Assembly: GCF_902141845.1 (NCBI RefSeq)
Contig: NZ_CABFPH010000010.1
Coordinates: 35,028-99,027 of the forward strand
Source: Methylobacterium symbioticum
GTDB taxonomy: Bacteria > Pseudomonadota > Alphaproteobacteria > Rhizobiales > Beijerinckiaceae
Direction: 5' to 3'
Length of the DNA: 64,000 nucleotides
How positions within the stretch are numbered: position 1 is the first letter of the stretch; each line of letters begins with the position of its first letter. The position numbers were made by a program, and so were the translations under genes. Under the pieces are notes generated by a model that was not told the origin of the DNA, did not search any database, and was given only the letters and a program-made list of their open reading frames with translations. Positions 19,655-28,021 of the stretch are shown here, in pieces.

Positions 19655-20007
19655 AGCTGCCGGGCCCCGACCATCCGATCACGATCCTGCCGCAGCCGGG
19701 CCTCGTCCGGGTGATCGTGGAGGGCAGCGTCGTCGCCGAGACTCGCGCGGCGTTGAGCTTGCAGGAGGCGGGCTACCTGCCCGTCCTCTACATCCCGCGC
19801 GCGGACGTGCTGGGCGTGGTGCGCCGCTCGACCCGGCGCAGCCATTGCCCCTACAAGGGCGACGCCAGCTATTTCGATCTCGTGGTCGGCGCGACCGAGC
19901 GGGCGGACGCCGCCTGGAGCTACGAGGACCCGTTCCCGGCGGTCGCCGCCATCCGCGGCCATCTCGCCTTCTATCCGGGACGGGTGGACGCGATCGAGCA
20001 GGGCTGA
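19651..20007 (+). CDS. DUF427 domain protein
   Basis: A 118-residue beta-rich protein. GLVRVIVEGSVVAETRAALSL, then PVLYIPRADV and SHCPYKGDASYFDL are DUF427 hallmarks. Function is unknown for the family. The start codon overlaps the end of the methyltransferase-like gene, which implies a common transcript. Confidence 0.85.
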   Translation: MKLPGPDHPITILPQPGLVRVIVEGSVVAETRAALSLQEAGYLPVLYIPRADVLGVVRRSTRRSHCPYKGDASYFDLVVGATERADAAWSYEDPFPAVAAIRGHLAFYPGRVDAIEQG

Positions 20008-20012
20008 GAGGC

Positions 20013-20549
20013 CTATTTCTGCAGATCCTGCGCCATCTTCAGGTGTTCGGCCAGGGTGGGCTCGGTCTTGCGCGCGAAGGCCTTGAGAGGCGCATTGTCG
20101 CCGCCGTTCCCATAGCGCTGGAACAGGTCGACGGCATCCTTGTGCGCCTTCACCTGATCCTCGCGGTACTGTTTGTTGAACGCGGCTCCCTGCAGGCCCT
20201 TCAGGGTGTCGAGCTTCTTCTGGTGGGTGCTGTCGAGGGCGGTGGGCAGCGTCGCCTGGATCTTCCCGTCCTGGATCACCTGCTTCATCTCGCCCGAGCT
20301 CTTCTCGTGGTCGGCGATCATGTGCTTGGCGAAGGCCTTGGCTGACTCGTCGCCGCGCTCGGCCGCGAGCTGGCTCGATTGCAGCTCGAACATGTCGCTG
20401 ATCGCGGCCTCGGTCACGAAATCGGCCGTCGCGGGTGCACGGCCGACGAGGGAGTTCAGCCCGCTCTTCTCGCCGATCGATTGCGCGGATGCGGGCATGG
20501 CGGCGAGGAGGAGGGCTGCGGCGAGGGCGGTGCGCGTGAATGGCGTCAT
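20013..20549 (-). CDS. DUF4142 periplasmic protein
   Basis: A 178-residue exported protein with a signal peptide (MTPFTRTALAAALLLAAMPASA) followed by a helical ferritin-like DUF4142 domain: TADFVTEAAISDMFELQSSQ, AFAKHMIADHEKSSGEMKQV and the late YREDQVKAHKDAVDLFQRY. Members often rise under stress, but their biochemical role is unknown. It ends 5 bp from the convergent DUF427 gene. Confidence 0.85.
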   Translation of the reverse strand: MTPFTRTALAAALLLAAMPASAQSIGEKSGLNSLVGRAPATADFVTEAAISDMFELQSSQLAAERGDESAKAFAKHMIADHEKSSGEMKQVIQDGKIQATLPTALDSTHQKKLDTLKGLQGAAFNKQYREDQVKAHKDAVDLFQRYGNGGDNAPLKAFARKTEPTLAEHLKMAQDLQK

Positions 20550-20646
20550 GGGACAGATCTCCGGGTTCTACCCGGGAAGGCGGAGGAGCGCCGGCCAAGT
20601 TCCGCCCCGAGCAGGTTCCCCCGGACACGCGCCCTCGGCCGGCCTC

Positions 20647-22173
20647 CTACAGGCTCGCCCCATCGATCAGACCCCAGAAACCGTATTTGCGCCCGTGCTT
20701 GCGGCGCAGGCCGGCCTTGTAGACGTCCGGCTCCGGCGCGACGGCGCCTGGCGCCAGCCGCTCGGCCAGCGCGTCAAGTTCGAGGTAGTAGCGGGCCGCG
20801 TGGGGGTAGGCGGCACTCAGCCCCTTGTCGAGGATGGTGTCGAGCAGGCACCGGAACAGCAGCGTCGCCGCCCGTGGATGGTCGTCCGCCAGCGCCTCCG
20901 CCGCGGGCGCGAGGATCGCGTAGCGCGTCCCGTCCCAGGCCTCGGGATGGGCGAGGACCAGGCGGGCGGCGCGTTCCAGATTCGGCCAGCCGACAAGGAA
21001 GGCGAGCGCCCGGTGCCGGGTGGGGAAGGAATCCGCATGGGCGAAGGCCCGCGCCAGCGCCTCGTCGTCCTCGAAATCCGGCAGCTTGGCGAGGTAGTCG
21101 CGCAGCATCGCGGCGTCGAGCAGGTCCGCGAAGCGCCCCCAGCGCAGGTCCTGCGCCTCCTGCCCACGGCCGAGGGCCTCGAGCGCCCGGATCTCGATGG
21201 CGACGCGGTCCCGGTCCGGATGGGCCTCCTCCACGAATCCAGCGATCAGCTCGGCACGGGTGGTGGTGCGGACGGCCGGCGCCGGCCGGCGCAGCCAGTC
21301 GAGAGCCTCGGCGGCTCGGCCCCCTTCGACCAGACGCGAGGCGATGGCCACCTGGTCCGGCGCCTCCGGCATCAGCGCCTCCTCCAGGGCGATGAAGGCG
21401 TCGATATCGCCGCGCCGGTCGGCGATGTCCTGGCGCACCCGCTGCATCAGCGCACGGCGGAACCGGCTCTCCCAATCCGGCCGGCCCTGGCTGGCAGCAT
21501 CGCCCAGGGCGCCGAGCGCCTCGGCGAGACCCCGGTCGAGGTCACCGAGGGCGTCCGGATCGAGCCGCGCCACGAGGTCCCGCAGCAGGGTGCCGAGGAA
21601 CCCGTCCGGATCGGCCATGATGCGGGGCACGAGGCCGAGTGCGAACCGCGCCGCCGCCTCCAGCGGCAGTGCCGCGGCGATCTCCACGGCGGCGTCCGTG
21701 GCGCGCTCGTAGAGCCCGCCGATCCGGCCGCTTCCGTCATCGACCCGGTTCAGCACCGCATCGGAGCCGCCGAGAAAGCGCACGAGCCGGTCGAGGGCGG
21801 CCTCCGGATCGAGGGGGCGCAGCTCGTTCAGGATCACCGTGACGGTGGCGTCGAGGTCGATCGCGAAGCTGCGGCGCTTCTGCCAGTCGATATAGCCGCG
21901 CGCGCCTTCCAGCGCGGCGAGCCGGCGGTCGACGATGGCAGCCACGGCGTCCGGCCCCTGGCGGGCGGCGAGCGCCGCGCTGACGAGCTTCTTGAAGGCG
22001 GGATTGCGGGCGGTCTCGCCGAGGATCAGACCGATCAGGCGATCAGGCCCGAGCTCGGCCAGGGTCTCCGGCGAGGGCGTGGTGCGGCGTGTGCCCTTGG
22101 GACGATCGGGTTTGGGACGATCGAGCTTCGACCGCTCAGGCCGCGCCGCCTTCGAGGTCCGCGCGCCCGCCAT
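20647..22173 (-). CDS. DUF6880 family protein
   Basis: A 508-residue soluble protein. A basic N-terminal tail (RPERSKLDRPKPDRPKGTRR) is followed by repeated helical hairpins resembling a TPR/SEL-like solenoid, for example AAEALDWLRRPAPAV and GRGQEAQDLRWGRF. It ends VYKAGLRRKHGRKYGFWGL, which I associate with DUF6880. ATG 22173 has GGAGG nine bases upstream; a GTG six codons earlier overlaps that site. Function unknown; a protein-binding scaffold is plausible. Confidence 0.7.
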   Translation of the reverse strand: MAGARTSKAARPERSKLDRPKPDRPKGTRRTTPSPETLAELGPDRLIGLILGETARNPAFKKLVSAALAARQGPDAVAAIVDRRLAALEGARGYIDWQKRRSFAIDLDATVTVILNELRPLDPEAALDRLVRFLGGSDAVLNRVDDGSGRIGGLYERATDAAVEIAAALPLEAAARFALGLVPRIMADPDGFLGTLLRDLVARLDPDALGDLDRGLAEALGALGDAASQGRPDWESRFRRALMQRVRQDIADRRGDIDAFIALEEALMPEAPDQVAIASRLVEGGRAAEALDWLRRPAPAVRTTTRAELIAGFVEEAHPDRDRVAIEIRALEALGRGQEAQDLRWGRFADLLDAAMLRDYLAKLPDFEDDEALARAFAHADSFPTRHRALAFLVGWPNLERAARLVLAHPEAWDGTRYAILAPAAEALADDHPRAATLLFRCLLDTILDKGLSAAYPHAARYYLELDALAERLAPGAVAPEPDVYKAGLRRKHGRKYGFWGLIDGASL

Positions 22174-22214
22174 GTCGTCCGACCTCCGCACCGAGCCCCA
22201 GAGCGTCGCCGGCC

Positions 22215-22454
22215 CTAATCCTCGACCTTGGCGACCGGGCGATCGTTACCTCGGGCGGTCTCGTCGTGCCAGGCTCCGGCCTTGTCCTGGTAGCGGATGC
22301 CCTCGGTCGATCCGGGGACCTGCTGCTCGGCTGCGGCGGCCTGAGCGGCCTGCAGGGCCTCCTCCCGGCTCGGGAAGGTCTCGGAGAACACGTCGCCGAC
22401 CTTGTAGGCGAAGCCGCCGTCGTGCTCGACGATGTGGTAGATGACCTCGGACAT
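22215..22454 (-). CDS. DUF2188-like small protein
   Basis: A 79-residue protein. VIYHIVEHDGGFAYKVGDVFSETFPSREEALQAAQ has the beta-hairpin plus Thr/Ser-x-x-Glu-Ala helix pattern of DUF2188, followed by a short beta segment (YQDKAGAWHDE). It has a GGAG ribosome binding site before ATG 22454. It lies upstream of the DUF6880 gene in the same direction by 41 bp. Confidence 0.65.
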   Translation of the reverse strand: MSEVIYHIVEHDGGFAYKVGDVFSETFPSREEALQAAQAAAAEQQVPGSTEGIRYQDKAGAWHDETARGNDRPVAKVED

Positions 22455-22524
22455 GGACGCTCCTCGACGCTGATATCGCTGAGCGCGAACCGTCCGGGAC
22501 GCGGACCGGTTCCGGTGAACCGGC

Positions 22525-22752
22525 TCAGTGCCGGGTCGGCGGCCGTTCCGAGAGCCGCTCGGCCGCCGCCTCGCAACCGGCGATCAGCGAGCCGCGCACG
22601 TCGTCGGCCGCGTAGCCGACCCCGTCGGGAAAGGCGAGGCTCACCGCCGCGCCGTCCTCGGCCCGGCGGATATGGGCGATCCAGCCGCCCTCCCCGCGCT
22701 CGAAGCGGACCTCGTAGGTCGCGCCGCCCTTCTCGAACCGATGCGGCTCCAT
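22525..22752 (-). CDS. Hypothetical small protein
   Basis: A 75-residue protein starting MEPHRFEKGGATYEVRFERG. It has a two-strand start, GWIAHIRRAEDGAAVSLAFP, and a C-terminal helix (GSLIAGCEAAAERLSERP). Its layout resembles DUF1488- or HicB-like small folds, but no assignment is safe. It is first of three small minus-strand genes (with the DUF2188-like and DUF6880 genes). Confidence 0.5.
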   Translation of the reverse strand: MEPHRFEKGGATYEVRFERGEGGWIAHIRRAEDGAAVSLAFPDGVGYAADDVRGSLIAGCEAAAERLSERPPTRH

Positions 22753-22869
22753 GCCCCTGCCCTATCTTCGCTTGAGGTCCGGCTTGCCCGGCACGCCCGG
22801 CCGGCGAACTCTGCCGGCGCGGGCACGCCGCCCTCGGCGGCAGGGCGCCCGGCCCACGAGGAGGCTCGC

Positions 22870-23103
22870 ATGCGCCCGATCCTTGCCACAGCGGCGGTCG
22901 CCGCGCTCTGGCTCGCCGCTCCCGCCGAGGCGCAGGTCGAGCGCGTGCCGCCCAACCCCTTCGCCTCGAACTATCCGTCCGAGCCGCCGCCAGCCGTTGT
23001 GGTCGAGCGGCGCGACCCCCGCATCGTGCGCACCCGGCGCATCCGCCGTTCCCCACCTCCGCCCGAACTCGCCCCGCTGCCGCCGGGGCTGGTCCCGGAT
23101 TGA
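22870..23103 (+). CDS. Small exported proline-rich protein
   Basis: A 77-residue protein. Its signal peptide (MRPILATAAVAALWLAAPAEA) is followed by a proline/arginine-rich tail (VPPNPFASNYPSEPPPAVVV, RTRRIRRSPPPPELAPLPPG). It has a GAGGCTCGC ribosome binding site at the right distance before ATG. The tail is probably disordered in the periplasm. A palindromic repeat separates it from the convergent fabI. Confidence 0.6.
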   Translation: MRPILATAAVAALWLAAPAEAQVERVPPNPFASNYPSEPPPAVVVERRDPRIVRTRRIRRSPPPPELAPLPPGLVPD

Positions 23104-23173
23104 GGACGAATCCTGAATTTCCAAGACCTCAGGCCTTTGGCGGGTCCAGGGCGGAAGCGCTGGGGCTTCCGTC

Positions 23174-23225
23174 AGGGCTCCGCCCCGATAGCCCGCCGAA
23201 GTGATGATCCCTTCGGAATCCCGGA
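23174..23225. repeat. Dispersed intergenic palindromic repeat, copy 1
   Basis: The unit has two parts: AGGGCTCCGCCCC, then a palindrome with arms CCGAAGTGAT and ATCCCTTCGG (23196-23216, one arm base changed from the other copies). It lies between the convergent ends of the proline-rich protein gene and fabI. Related copies are at about 29084-29142 and 47811-47880. Confidence 0.75.
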
Positions 23226-23235
23226 TCTCAGCCGC

Positions 23236-24066
23236 TCATTCGTCGCCGACGACGCCGGCCGCGTCCTGCGCCTGCAGCACGTCGGGCCGGGGCATCGAGA
23301 TGATGTTGTAGCCCGAATCCACGAAATGGACCTCCCCGGTGACCCCGCCCGAGAGATCGGAGAGCAGGTAGAGGGCCGAGCCACCGACATCGTCGAGGCT
23401 CACTGTGCGCCGAAGCGGCGCATGCGCCTTCTGGTGGTTGAACATCAACCGGGCATCGGCGATGCCGGCGCCGGCCAGCGTCCGCATCGGCCCGGCCGAG
23501 AGCGCGTTGACGCGGATGCCGGCCGGGCCGAGATCCGAGGCGAGGTAGCGCACCGAGGCCTCCAGGGCGGCCTTGGCCACGCCCATCACGTTGTAGTTCG
23601 GCATGACTCGGGTCGAGCCGCCATAGGTGAGCGTGAGGAGCGAGCCGCCCTCGCTCATCCGCTTGGCGGCGCGCTGGGCGATCTCGGTGAAGGAGAAGCA
23701 CGAGATCGTCATGGTGCGCACGAAGTTGTCGCGCGTGGTGACCTCGACGTAGCGGCCCTTGAGCTGCGCCTTGTCCGAGAAGCCGATGGCGTGGACCACG
23801 AAGTCGAGCCGGCCGTCGAAGGCCGTATCGAGCCGGTCGAAAGCGGCGTCCACCGAGGCGAGATCCTCCACATCGCAGGGGATCACCACGTCGGAATCGA
23901 GCTTGGCCGCAAGCGGACCGACCCGGCGGCCGAGCGCCTCGCCCTGATAGGTGAAGGCGAGTTGCGCGCCGTGCCGGTGGAGCATCCGGGCGATGCCCCA
24001 GGCGATCGAGTGATCGTTGGCAACGCCCATGATCAGGCCGCGCTTGCCCGCCATCAATGCCGTCAT
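23236..24066 (-). CDS. fabI: Enoyl-ACP reductase (NADH) FabI
   Basis: A 276-residue SDR-fold enzyme for the last reduction in each fatty-acid elongation cycle. Evidence: MAGKRGLIMGVANDHSIAWG (cofactor loop of FabI), AIGFSDKAQLKGRYVEV, and the catalytic Tyr-x6-Lys in NYNVMGVAKAALEASVRYLA, followed by VNALSAGPMRTLAGAGI. It is clustered with fabB and fabA on the minus strand, separated from fabB by a tiny membrane-protein gene. Confidence 0.95.
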   Translation of the reverse strand: MTALMAGKRGLIMGVANDHSIAWGIARMLHRHGAQLAFTYQGEALGRRVGPLAAKLDSDVVIPCDVEDLASVDAAFDRLDTAFDGRLDFVVHAIGFSDKAQLKGRYVEVTTRDNFVRTMTISCFSFTEIAQRAAKRMSEGGSLLTLTYGGSTRVMPNYNVMGVAKAALEASVRYLASDLGPAGIRVNALSAGPMRTLAGAGIADARLMFNHQKAHAPLRRTVSLDDVGGSALYLLSDLSGGVTGEVHFVDSGYNIISMPRPDVLQAQDAAGVVGDE

Positions 24067-24182
24067 TCGATCGTTCGTCCCACTCTCCGCGCGGTCCCGG
24101 CTGGGACCGGATCCAGGCGGCGAGCCATAGCCCGCCCGTCGCGAGCCTGTCCAATCCGGGGCTGAGAGGGGGCTGGAAACGC

Positions 24183-24206
24183 GAAAGCCCCGCTGGGGAC
24201 GGGGCT
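24183..24206 (-). terminator. Candidate intrinsic terminator upstream of fabI
   Basis: On the minus strand AGCCCCG, a 7-nt loop and CGGGGCT are followed by TTC. The stem lies 24 bp after the stop of the 38-codon gene and 117 bp before fabI, so it may separate fabI from the upstream transcript. The T-run is short. Confidence 0.45.
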
Positions 24207-24230
24207 CTGGGGTCGCGCGGGGTCGGGATC

Positions 24231-24347
24231 TCAGAAGTATCCGCCGGTGCGGTCGCGGGCATCCTCGAGCAGCATCTGCTTGGCGAACACCGCCGCGCTG
24301 CCCGCGATGACCAGCCCGGCCAAGGTTCCGACGATGAACGGGACCAC
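24231..24347 (-). CDS. 38-residue single-pass membrane protein
   Basis: A tiny gene starting GTG reads MVPFIVGTLAGLVIAGSA, then AVFAKQMLLEDARDRTGGYF, then stop. Residues 3-22 form a hydrophobic helix and the tail is charged. A GGGAGAGA ribosome binding site lies upstream at suitable spacing, and the codons have the GC-rich third positions of real genes here. It sits between fabB and fabI in the same direction. Function unknown; an inner-membrane micropeptide is the simplest reading. Confidence 0.6.
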   Translation of the reverse strand: MVPFIVGTLAGLVIAGSAAVFAKQMLLEDARDRTGGYF

Positions 24348-24407
24348 GACGTCTCTCTCCCTGCGCGTCTGCACGACAATGAGCCGTGCAGCGGCAAGGT
24401 TCCGGCC

Positions 24408-25634
24408 TCAGGCGTCGGGGTGCTTGAGCACCAGCGTCGCGTTGGTGCCGCCGAAGCCGAAGGAGTTCGAGAGCACGTGGCCGAGGCGGGCTCCGTCCCG
24501 GCGCTCGCGCAGGATCGGCATGTCGGCGAAGGCCGGGTCGAGCTCGTCGATATGAGCGCTCTCGCAGATGAAGCCGTTGTTCATCATCAGGAGCGCGTAG
24601 ATCGCCTCCTGCACGCCTGTGGCGCCGAGCGAGTGGCCGGTGAGCGATTTCGTCGCCGCGATCGGCGGGCAGTGCTCGCCGCGGCCGAAGACCTCGCGGA
24701 TCGCCTCGATCTCCTTGTCGTCGCCGACAGGCGTCGAGGTGGCGTGCGGGTTGATGTAGTCGATCGTGACGCCCTTCAGGCCCTCGATCGCCTGGCGCAT
24801 GCAGCGCACCGCGCCCTCGCCGGAGGGGGCCACCATGTCGTGCCCGTCCGAAGTCGCGCCGTAGCCCGCGACCTCGCCGTAGATGCGGGCGCCGCGCGCC
24901 TTGGCATGCGCGTATTCCTCCAAGACCAGCACGCCGGCGCCGCCGGCGATGACGAAGCCGTCGCGGCCCGCATCGTAGGCGCGCGACGCCCGGGCCGGCG
25001 TCTCGTTGTACTTGGAGGACATCGCGCCCATGGCGTCGAACAGGACGGAGAGCGTCCAGTCCAGCTCCTCGCAGCCGCCCGCGAAGATGATGTCCTGGCG
25101 GCCCGCCTGGATGATCTCGGCGGCGTTGCCGATGCAGTGGTTCGAGGTCGCGCAGGCGGAGGAGATCGAGTAGTTCACGCCGCGGATCTTGAACCAGGTC
25201 GCGAGCGTGGCCGAGGCCGTCGAGGACATGGCCTTGGGCACGGCGAAGGGCCCGACGCGCTTGGGGCCCTTGTCGGTGGCGATCGCCGCCGATTCGACGA
25301 TGGTGCGGGTCGAGGGACCGCCGGAGCCCATGATGATGCCGGTGCGGTCGTTCGAGACGTCGCCGGCCTCGAGGCCCGCGTCGCGGATCGCCTGCTCCAT
25401 CGCCACGTGGTTCCAGGCGGTGCCGCCGCCGTGGAAGCGCATGGCGCGCCGGTCGACCACGCCCTCCGGATCGAGGCTCGGCGCGCCCGAGACCTGGCTG
25501 CGGAAGCCGTGGGCGGCCTGCGCCTCGTCCCGGGCGATGCCCGACCGCGCCTCGCGCAAGGAGGCGAGCACTTCCTGCGTGTTGTTGCCGATGGACGAGA
25601 CGATACCCATCCCGGTGATGACGACACGGCGCAT
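24408..25634 (-). CDS. fabB: 3-oxoacyl-ACP synthase I (FabB)
   Basis: A 408-residue condensing enzyme. The catalytic triad regions are Cys in [16 protein letters not shown], His in [13 protein letters not shown] and His in [12 protein letters not shown]. The start [20 protein letters not shown] is standard. With FabA it allows unsaturated fatty-acid synthesis. It follows fabA by 135 bp on the minus strand, a classic fabA-fabB pairing. Confidence 0.95.
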   Translation of the reverse strand: MRRVVITGMGIVSSIGNNTQEVLASLREARSGIARDEAQAAHGFRSQVSGAPSLDPEGVVDRRAMRFHGGGTAWNHVAMEQAIRDAGLEAGDVSNDRTGIIMGSGGPSTRTIVESAAIATDKGPKRVGPFAVPKAMSSTASATLATWFKIRGVNYSISSACATSNHCIGNAAEIIQAGRQDIIFAGGCEELDWTLSVLFDAMGAMSSKYNETPARASRAYDAGRDGFVIAGGAGVLVLEEYAHAKARGARIYGEVAGYGATSDGHDMVAPSGEGAVRCMRQAIEGLKGVTIDYINPHATSTPVGDDKEIEAIREVFGRGEHCPPIAATKSLTGHSLGATGVQEAIYALLMMNNGFICESAHIDELDPAFADMPILRERRDGARLGHVLSNSFGFGGTNATLVLKHPDA

Positions 25635-25769
25635 GAACGAACTTGTCTCCGCCGCGGCGGCAGGCCTGCTGCGCACCGCGCTCCCGGTCAGCTAGGACGA
25701 AGCCGACACAATCTCAACTGCCGCGGGTCGAGAGCCGTTGCCGAGCCCTCGCCCGCGACGGGCGAAAAT

Positions 25770-26306
25770 TCAGCTCTGGAAGAGGGCGACGCGCAGATCC
25801 TGCGCCTCGTAGATGCGCTTGCCGTCGGCCTCCAGCCAGCCGTCGGCGATGCCGAGGACCAGCTTGCCCTGGCGCACGCGCTTGAGGTCGACCCCGTAGA
25901 CCACTTGGCGGACGGTGGGCAGCACCTGATCGGTGAACTTGACCTCGCCGACGCCGAGCGCCCGGCCACGGCCCGGCGAGCCGAGCCAGCCGAGATAGAA
26001 GCCGACGAGCTGCCAGAGGGCGTCGAGGCCGAGGCAGCCGGGCATCACCGGATCGCCCTTGAAGTGGCAGGGGAAGAACCAGAGGTCGGGGCGGATGTCG
26101 AACTCGGCCCGGACATGGCCCTTGCCATGGGCGCCGCCCTCGCTCGTGATCTGCACGATGCGGTCGAACATCAGCATCGGCGGCAGCGGAAGCTGGGCGT
26201 TGCCGGCGCCGAACAGCTCGCCGCGGCCGCAGGCGAGTAGCTCCTCGTAGGAATAGCTCGACGCGCGGGGTGCGGTCTGCGCGGTGGAGTCGACGTCTGC
26301 GGACAT
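25770..26306 (-). CDS. fabA: 3-hydroxydecanoyl-ACP dehydratase/isomerase FabA
   Basis: A 178-residue hot-dog enzyme that dehydrates and isomerises the C10 intermediate, the branch point to unsaturated fatty acids. The catalytic His is in [17 protein letters not shown] and the Asp in [18 protein letters not shown] 26306 gives the normal FabA N-terminus ([16 protein letters not shown]). It is divergent from irr across 278 bp. Confidence 0.96.
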   Translation of the reverse strand: MSADVDSTAQTAPRASSYSYEELLACGRGELFGAGNAQLPLPPMLMFDRIVQITSEGGAHGKGHVRAEFDIRPDLWFFPCHFKGDPVMPGCLGLDALWQLVGFYLGWLGSPGRGRALGVGEVKFTDQVLPTVRQVVYGVDLKRVRQGKLVLGIADGWLEADGKRIYEAQDLRVALFQS

Positions 26307-26512
26307 GGAGGTGGTTCGATTCCCTGGATTCGGATCGCCGCCGGAGGCTTGGCCGCCGGGCGGTGCCGAGCCGGAGCCTTCGGCGCGGCCGCTAGGCGGC
26401 GCGGGGCGCGGCGCCAGCATGGCCGACGCCTCAGTCGGCGCCTCGTTAGCACGGGGCCGAGCGCCTTCAAAGCTTCGCGCGGGATGCAGGGGGTTACAGG
26501 GCCCAACTTGGG

Positions 26513-26541
26513 TTGCGACGCCCACGCCTGTTTCGTATACT
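26513..26541 (+). promoter_or_regulatory. Sigma-70-type promoter of irr
   Basis: TTGCGA at 26513-26518 and TATACT at 26536-26541 are 17 bp apart. The expected transcription start lies about 37 bp before the irr start codon. This is the best-matching promoter seen in the window. No clear Fur or ICE box overlaps it. Confidence 0.6.
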
Positions 26542-26584
26542 CCCGCATTAATCCCATGTCCGTGCAAGAGCGTCCCGTCCTTCA

Positions 26585-27097
26585 ATGTCCGAGCTGCTGC
26601 CCCTGCAGGCCGTCCTGAACGGCCGGATCGCCCCGCTCTCCGCGGAGGCGTCCGCCGCCGGCCGCCGCGGCTGCCCGCTCTCGGACCTGCGCGACCGCCT
26701 GCGCCGCGCCGGCCTGCGGCCGACCCGGCAGCGCCTCTCGCTCGGCTGGCTCCTGTTCGGCCGCGGCGACCGCCACCTCACGGCCGAGATGCTCTACGAC
26801 GAGGCGATGCGGGCGAAGGTGCCTGTCTCGCTGGCGACCGTCTACAACACCCTGCACCAGTTCACGGAAGCCGGCCTGCTGCGCCAGCTCGCCCTCGACG
26901 GGTCGAAGGCCTATTTCGACACCAACCCGAGCGAGCACCACCACTTCTACCTCGAGGACGAGGGCCAGGTGATCGACATGCCCGATTGCGGCATCACCGT
27001 CGATTCGCTGCCCGACGCGCCCGAGGGCATGGAGATCGCGGGCGTCGAGGTGATCGTGCGTCTGCGCCGCCGGGGCAGCAACCGCCGCCAGGGCTGA
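26585..27097 (+). CDS. irr: Iron response regulator Irr (Fur family)
   Basis: A 170-residue Fur-family regulator. A heme-regulatory Cys-Pro (Cys30-Pro31 in [14 protein letters not shown]) lies just before the winged helix [16 protein letters not shown], and a His cluster [10 protein letters not shown] is the second heme site of Irr. The DNA-binding helix region is [13 protein letters not shown]. In Rhizobiales, Irr represses heme and iron-use genes under low iron and is degraded on heme binding. It has its own promoter and a strong terminator. Confidence 0.93.
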   Translation: MSELLPLQAVLNGRIAPLSAEASAAGRRGCPLSDLRDRLRRAGLRPTRQRLSLGWLLFGRGDRHLTAEMLYDEAMRAKVPVSLATVYNTLHQFTEAGLLRQLALDGSKAYFDTNPSEHHHFYLEDEGQVIDMPDCGITVDSLPDAPEGMEIAGVEVIVRLRRRGSNRRQG

Positions 27098-27127
27098 GGC
27101 CCGGCGCCATCGCGAAGCCAATGAATA

Positions 27128-27154
27128 AGGCCCGGGCAGCGCCCGGGCCTTTTT
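27128..27154 (+). terminator. Intrinsic terminator of irr
   Basis: A perfect 10-bp stem (AGGCCCGGGC and its complement) with a 3-nt loop (AGC) is followed by TTTTT, 30 bp after the irr stop. It may also serve the convergent SH3 gene, where the minus-strand tail is only weakly T-rich. Confidence 0.88.
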
Positions 27155-27170
27155 CATTCCACGCCCGCGC

Positions 27171-27734
27171 TCACTGCACCTTCTCGTTCGGGTAGACGCC
27201 CCACAGCCGGTCCTGGCGGATAAAGCCGTCCACGTCGCCACGGCGGGAGGGCAAAGCCACGACGAGGCGGCACCACGAGCCGGTGCAGCTCTTCACGCTA
27301 CCGATCACGCCCGCCTCCAGCCGCGCCTCGTCCGGCGCACCGTCGTCGGCGCTGGCGCGCAGCGGCACCGCCCCCTTGTCGGGGCCCTTCTGCGGATTGA
27401 CGATCGCCGTGCGGCGGCCCGACAGCAGCGAGTGCAGGACCCAGCCTTCCGTCCCCTCGGAATCGCGGATCCGGCGCCAGGTCTCGAACTCGGCGACGAT
27501 CTCGACCGGCAGGCCGGCGCGCTGGAACACCCAGAGCGTGCGATGGTCCTTGGAGGGCCCCTCGCGCAGATTCACGCGGTCGGTCTTCAGGCTGGCATAG
27601 CGCGGCAGCGGCAGCTTCGTGACCGGGCCGAGCCCGGCCTCGGGCATCGCGGCGGGCGGGGCCGGTGCCGCGCCCGCGGCCGTCAGCGGCAGAGCCAGGG
27701 CGGCAACCGTCAGGGCAATCCGGGCCACGCGCAT
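27171..27734 (-). CDS. Exported SH3-domain protein
   Basis: A 187-residue protein with a signal peptide (MRVARIALTVAALALPLTAAGAA). Bacterial SH3-like repeats follow: RYASLKTDRVNLREGPSKDH, TLWVFQRAGLPVEIVAEFETW, then a second copy around LRASADDGAPDEARLEAGVIG and SCTGSWCRLV. Such domains bind peptidoglycan or proteins. ATG 27734 is preferred because the GAGGAAGG site is about nine bases upstream; ATG 27743 would abut it. Confidence 0.83.
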   Translation of the reverse strand: MRVARIALTVAALALPLTAAGAAPAPPAAMPEAGLGPVTKLPLPRYASLKTDRVNLREGPSKDHRTLWVFQRAGLPVEIVAEFETWRRIRDSEGTEGWVLHSLLSGRRTAIVNPQKGPDKGAVPLRASADDGAPDEARLEAGVIGSVKSCTGSWCRLVVALPSRRGDVDGFIRQDRLWGVYPNEKVQ

Positions 27735-28021
27735 CGTCGCCATCCTTCCTCGTCTCGATCCTGCCTGCGGCGTAGCCGGAGGCGCCCGGCGCCGGCGAGG
27801 GGCCGGATTGTGTTCCGCCCTCGCTCTGATAGAGAGGCCGGAGGCCCGAAACCTGCGTGTCGCCGGCTCCGGACCCGGCCCGATCCTGTCTGGCCGAGTT
27901 CGGTTAATGGAGGTTTGAGGCGCCGCCGTGCCGAAGCCCGGCACGCGCCGCGCCTGAGGCATGCGGCCGACGGGCCCGAGGCTGAAACCTGCGGAAACGG
28001 GCGCAGGGCGAGGGAGGAACG

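Noticed and set aside
26312..26322. GGTTCGATTCC, resembling a tRNA T-loop
   Set aside because: The bases around it do not form a T-stem and no anticodon or acceptor stem fits upstream.
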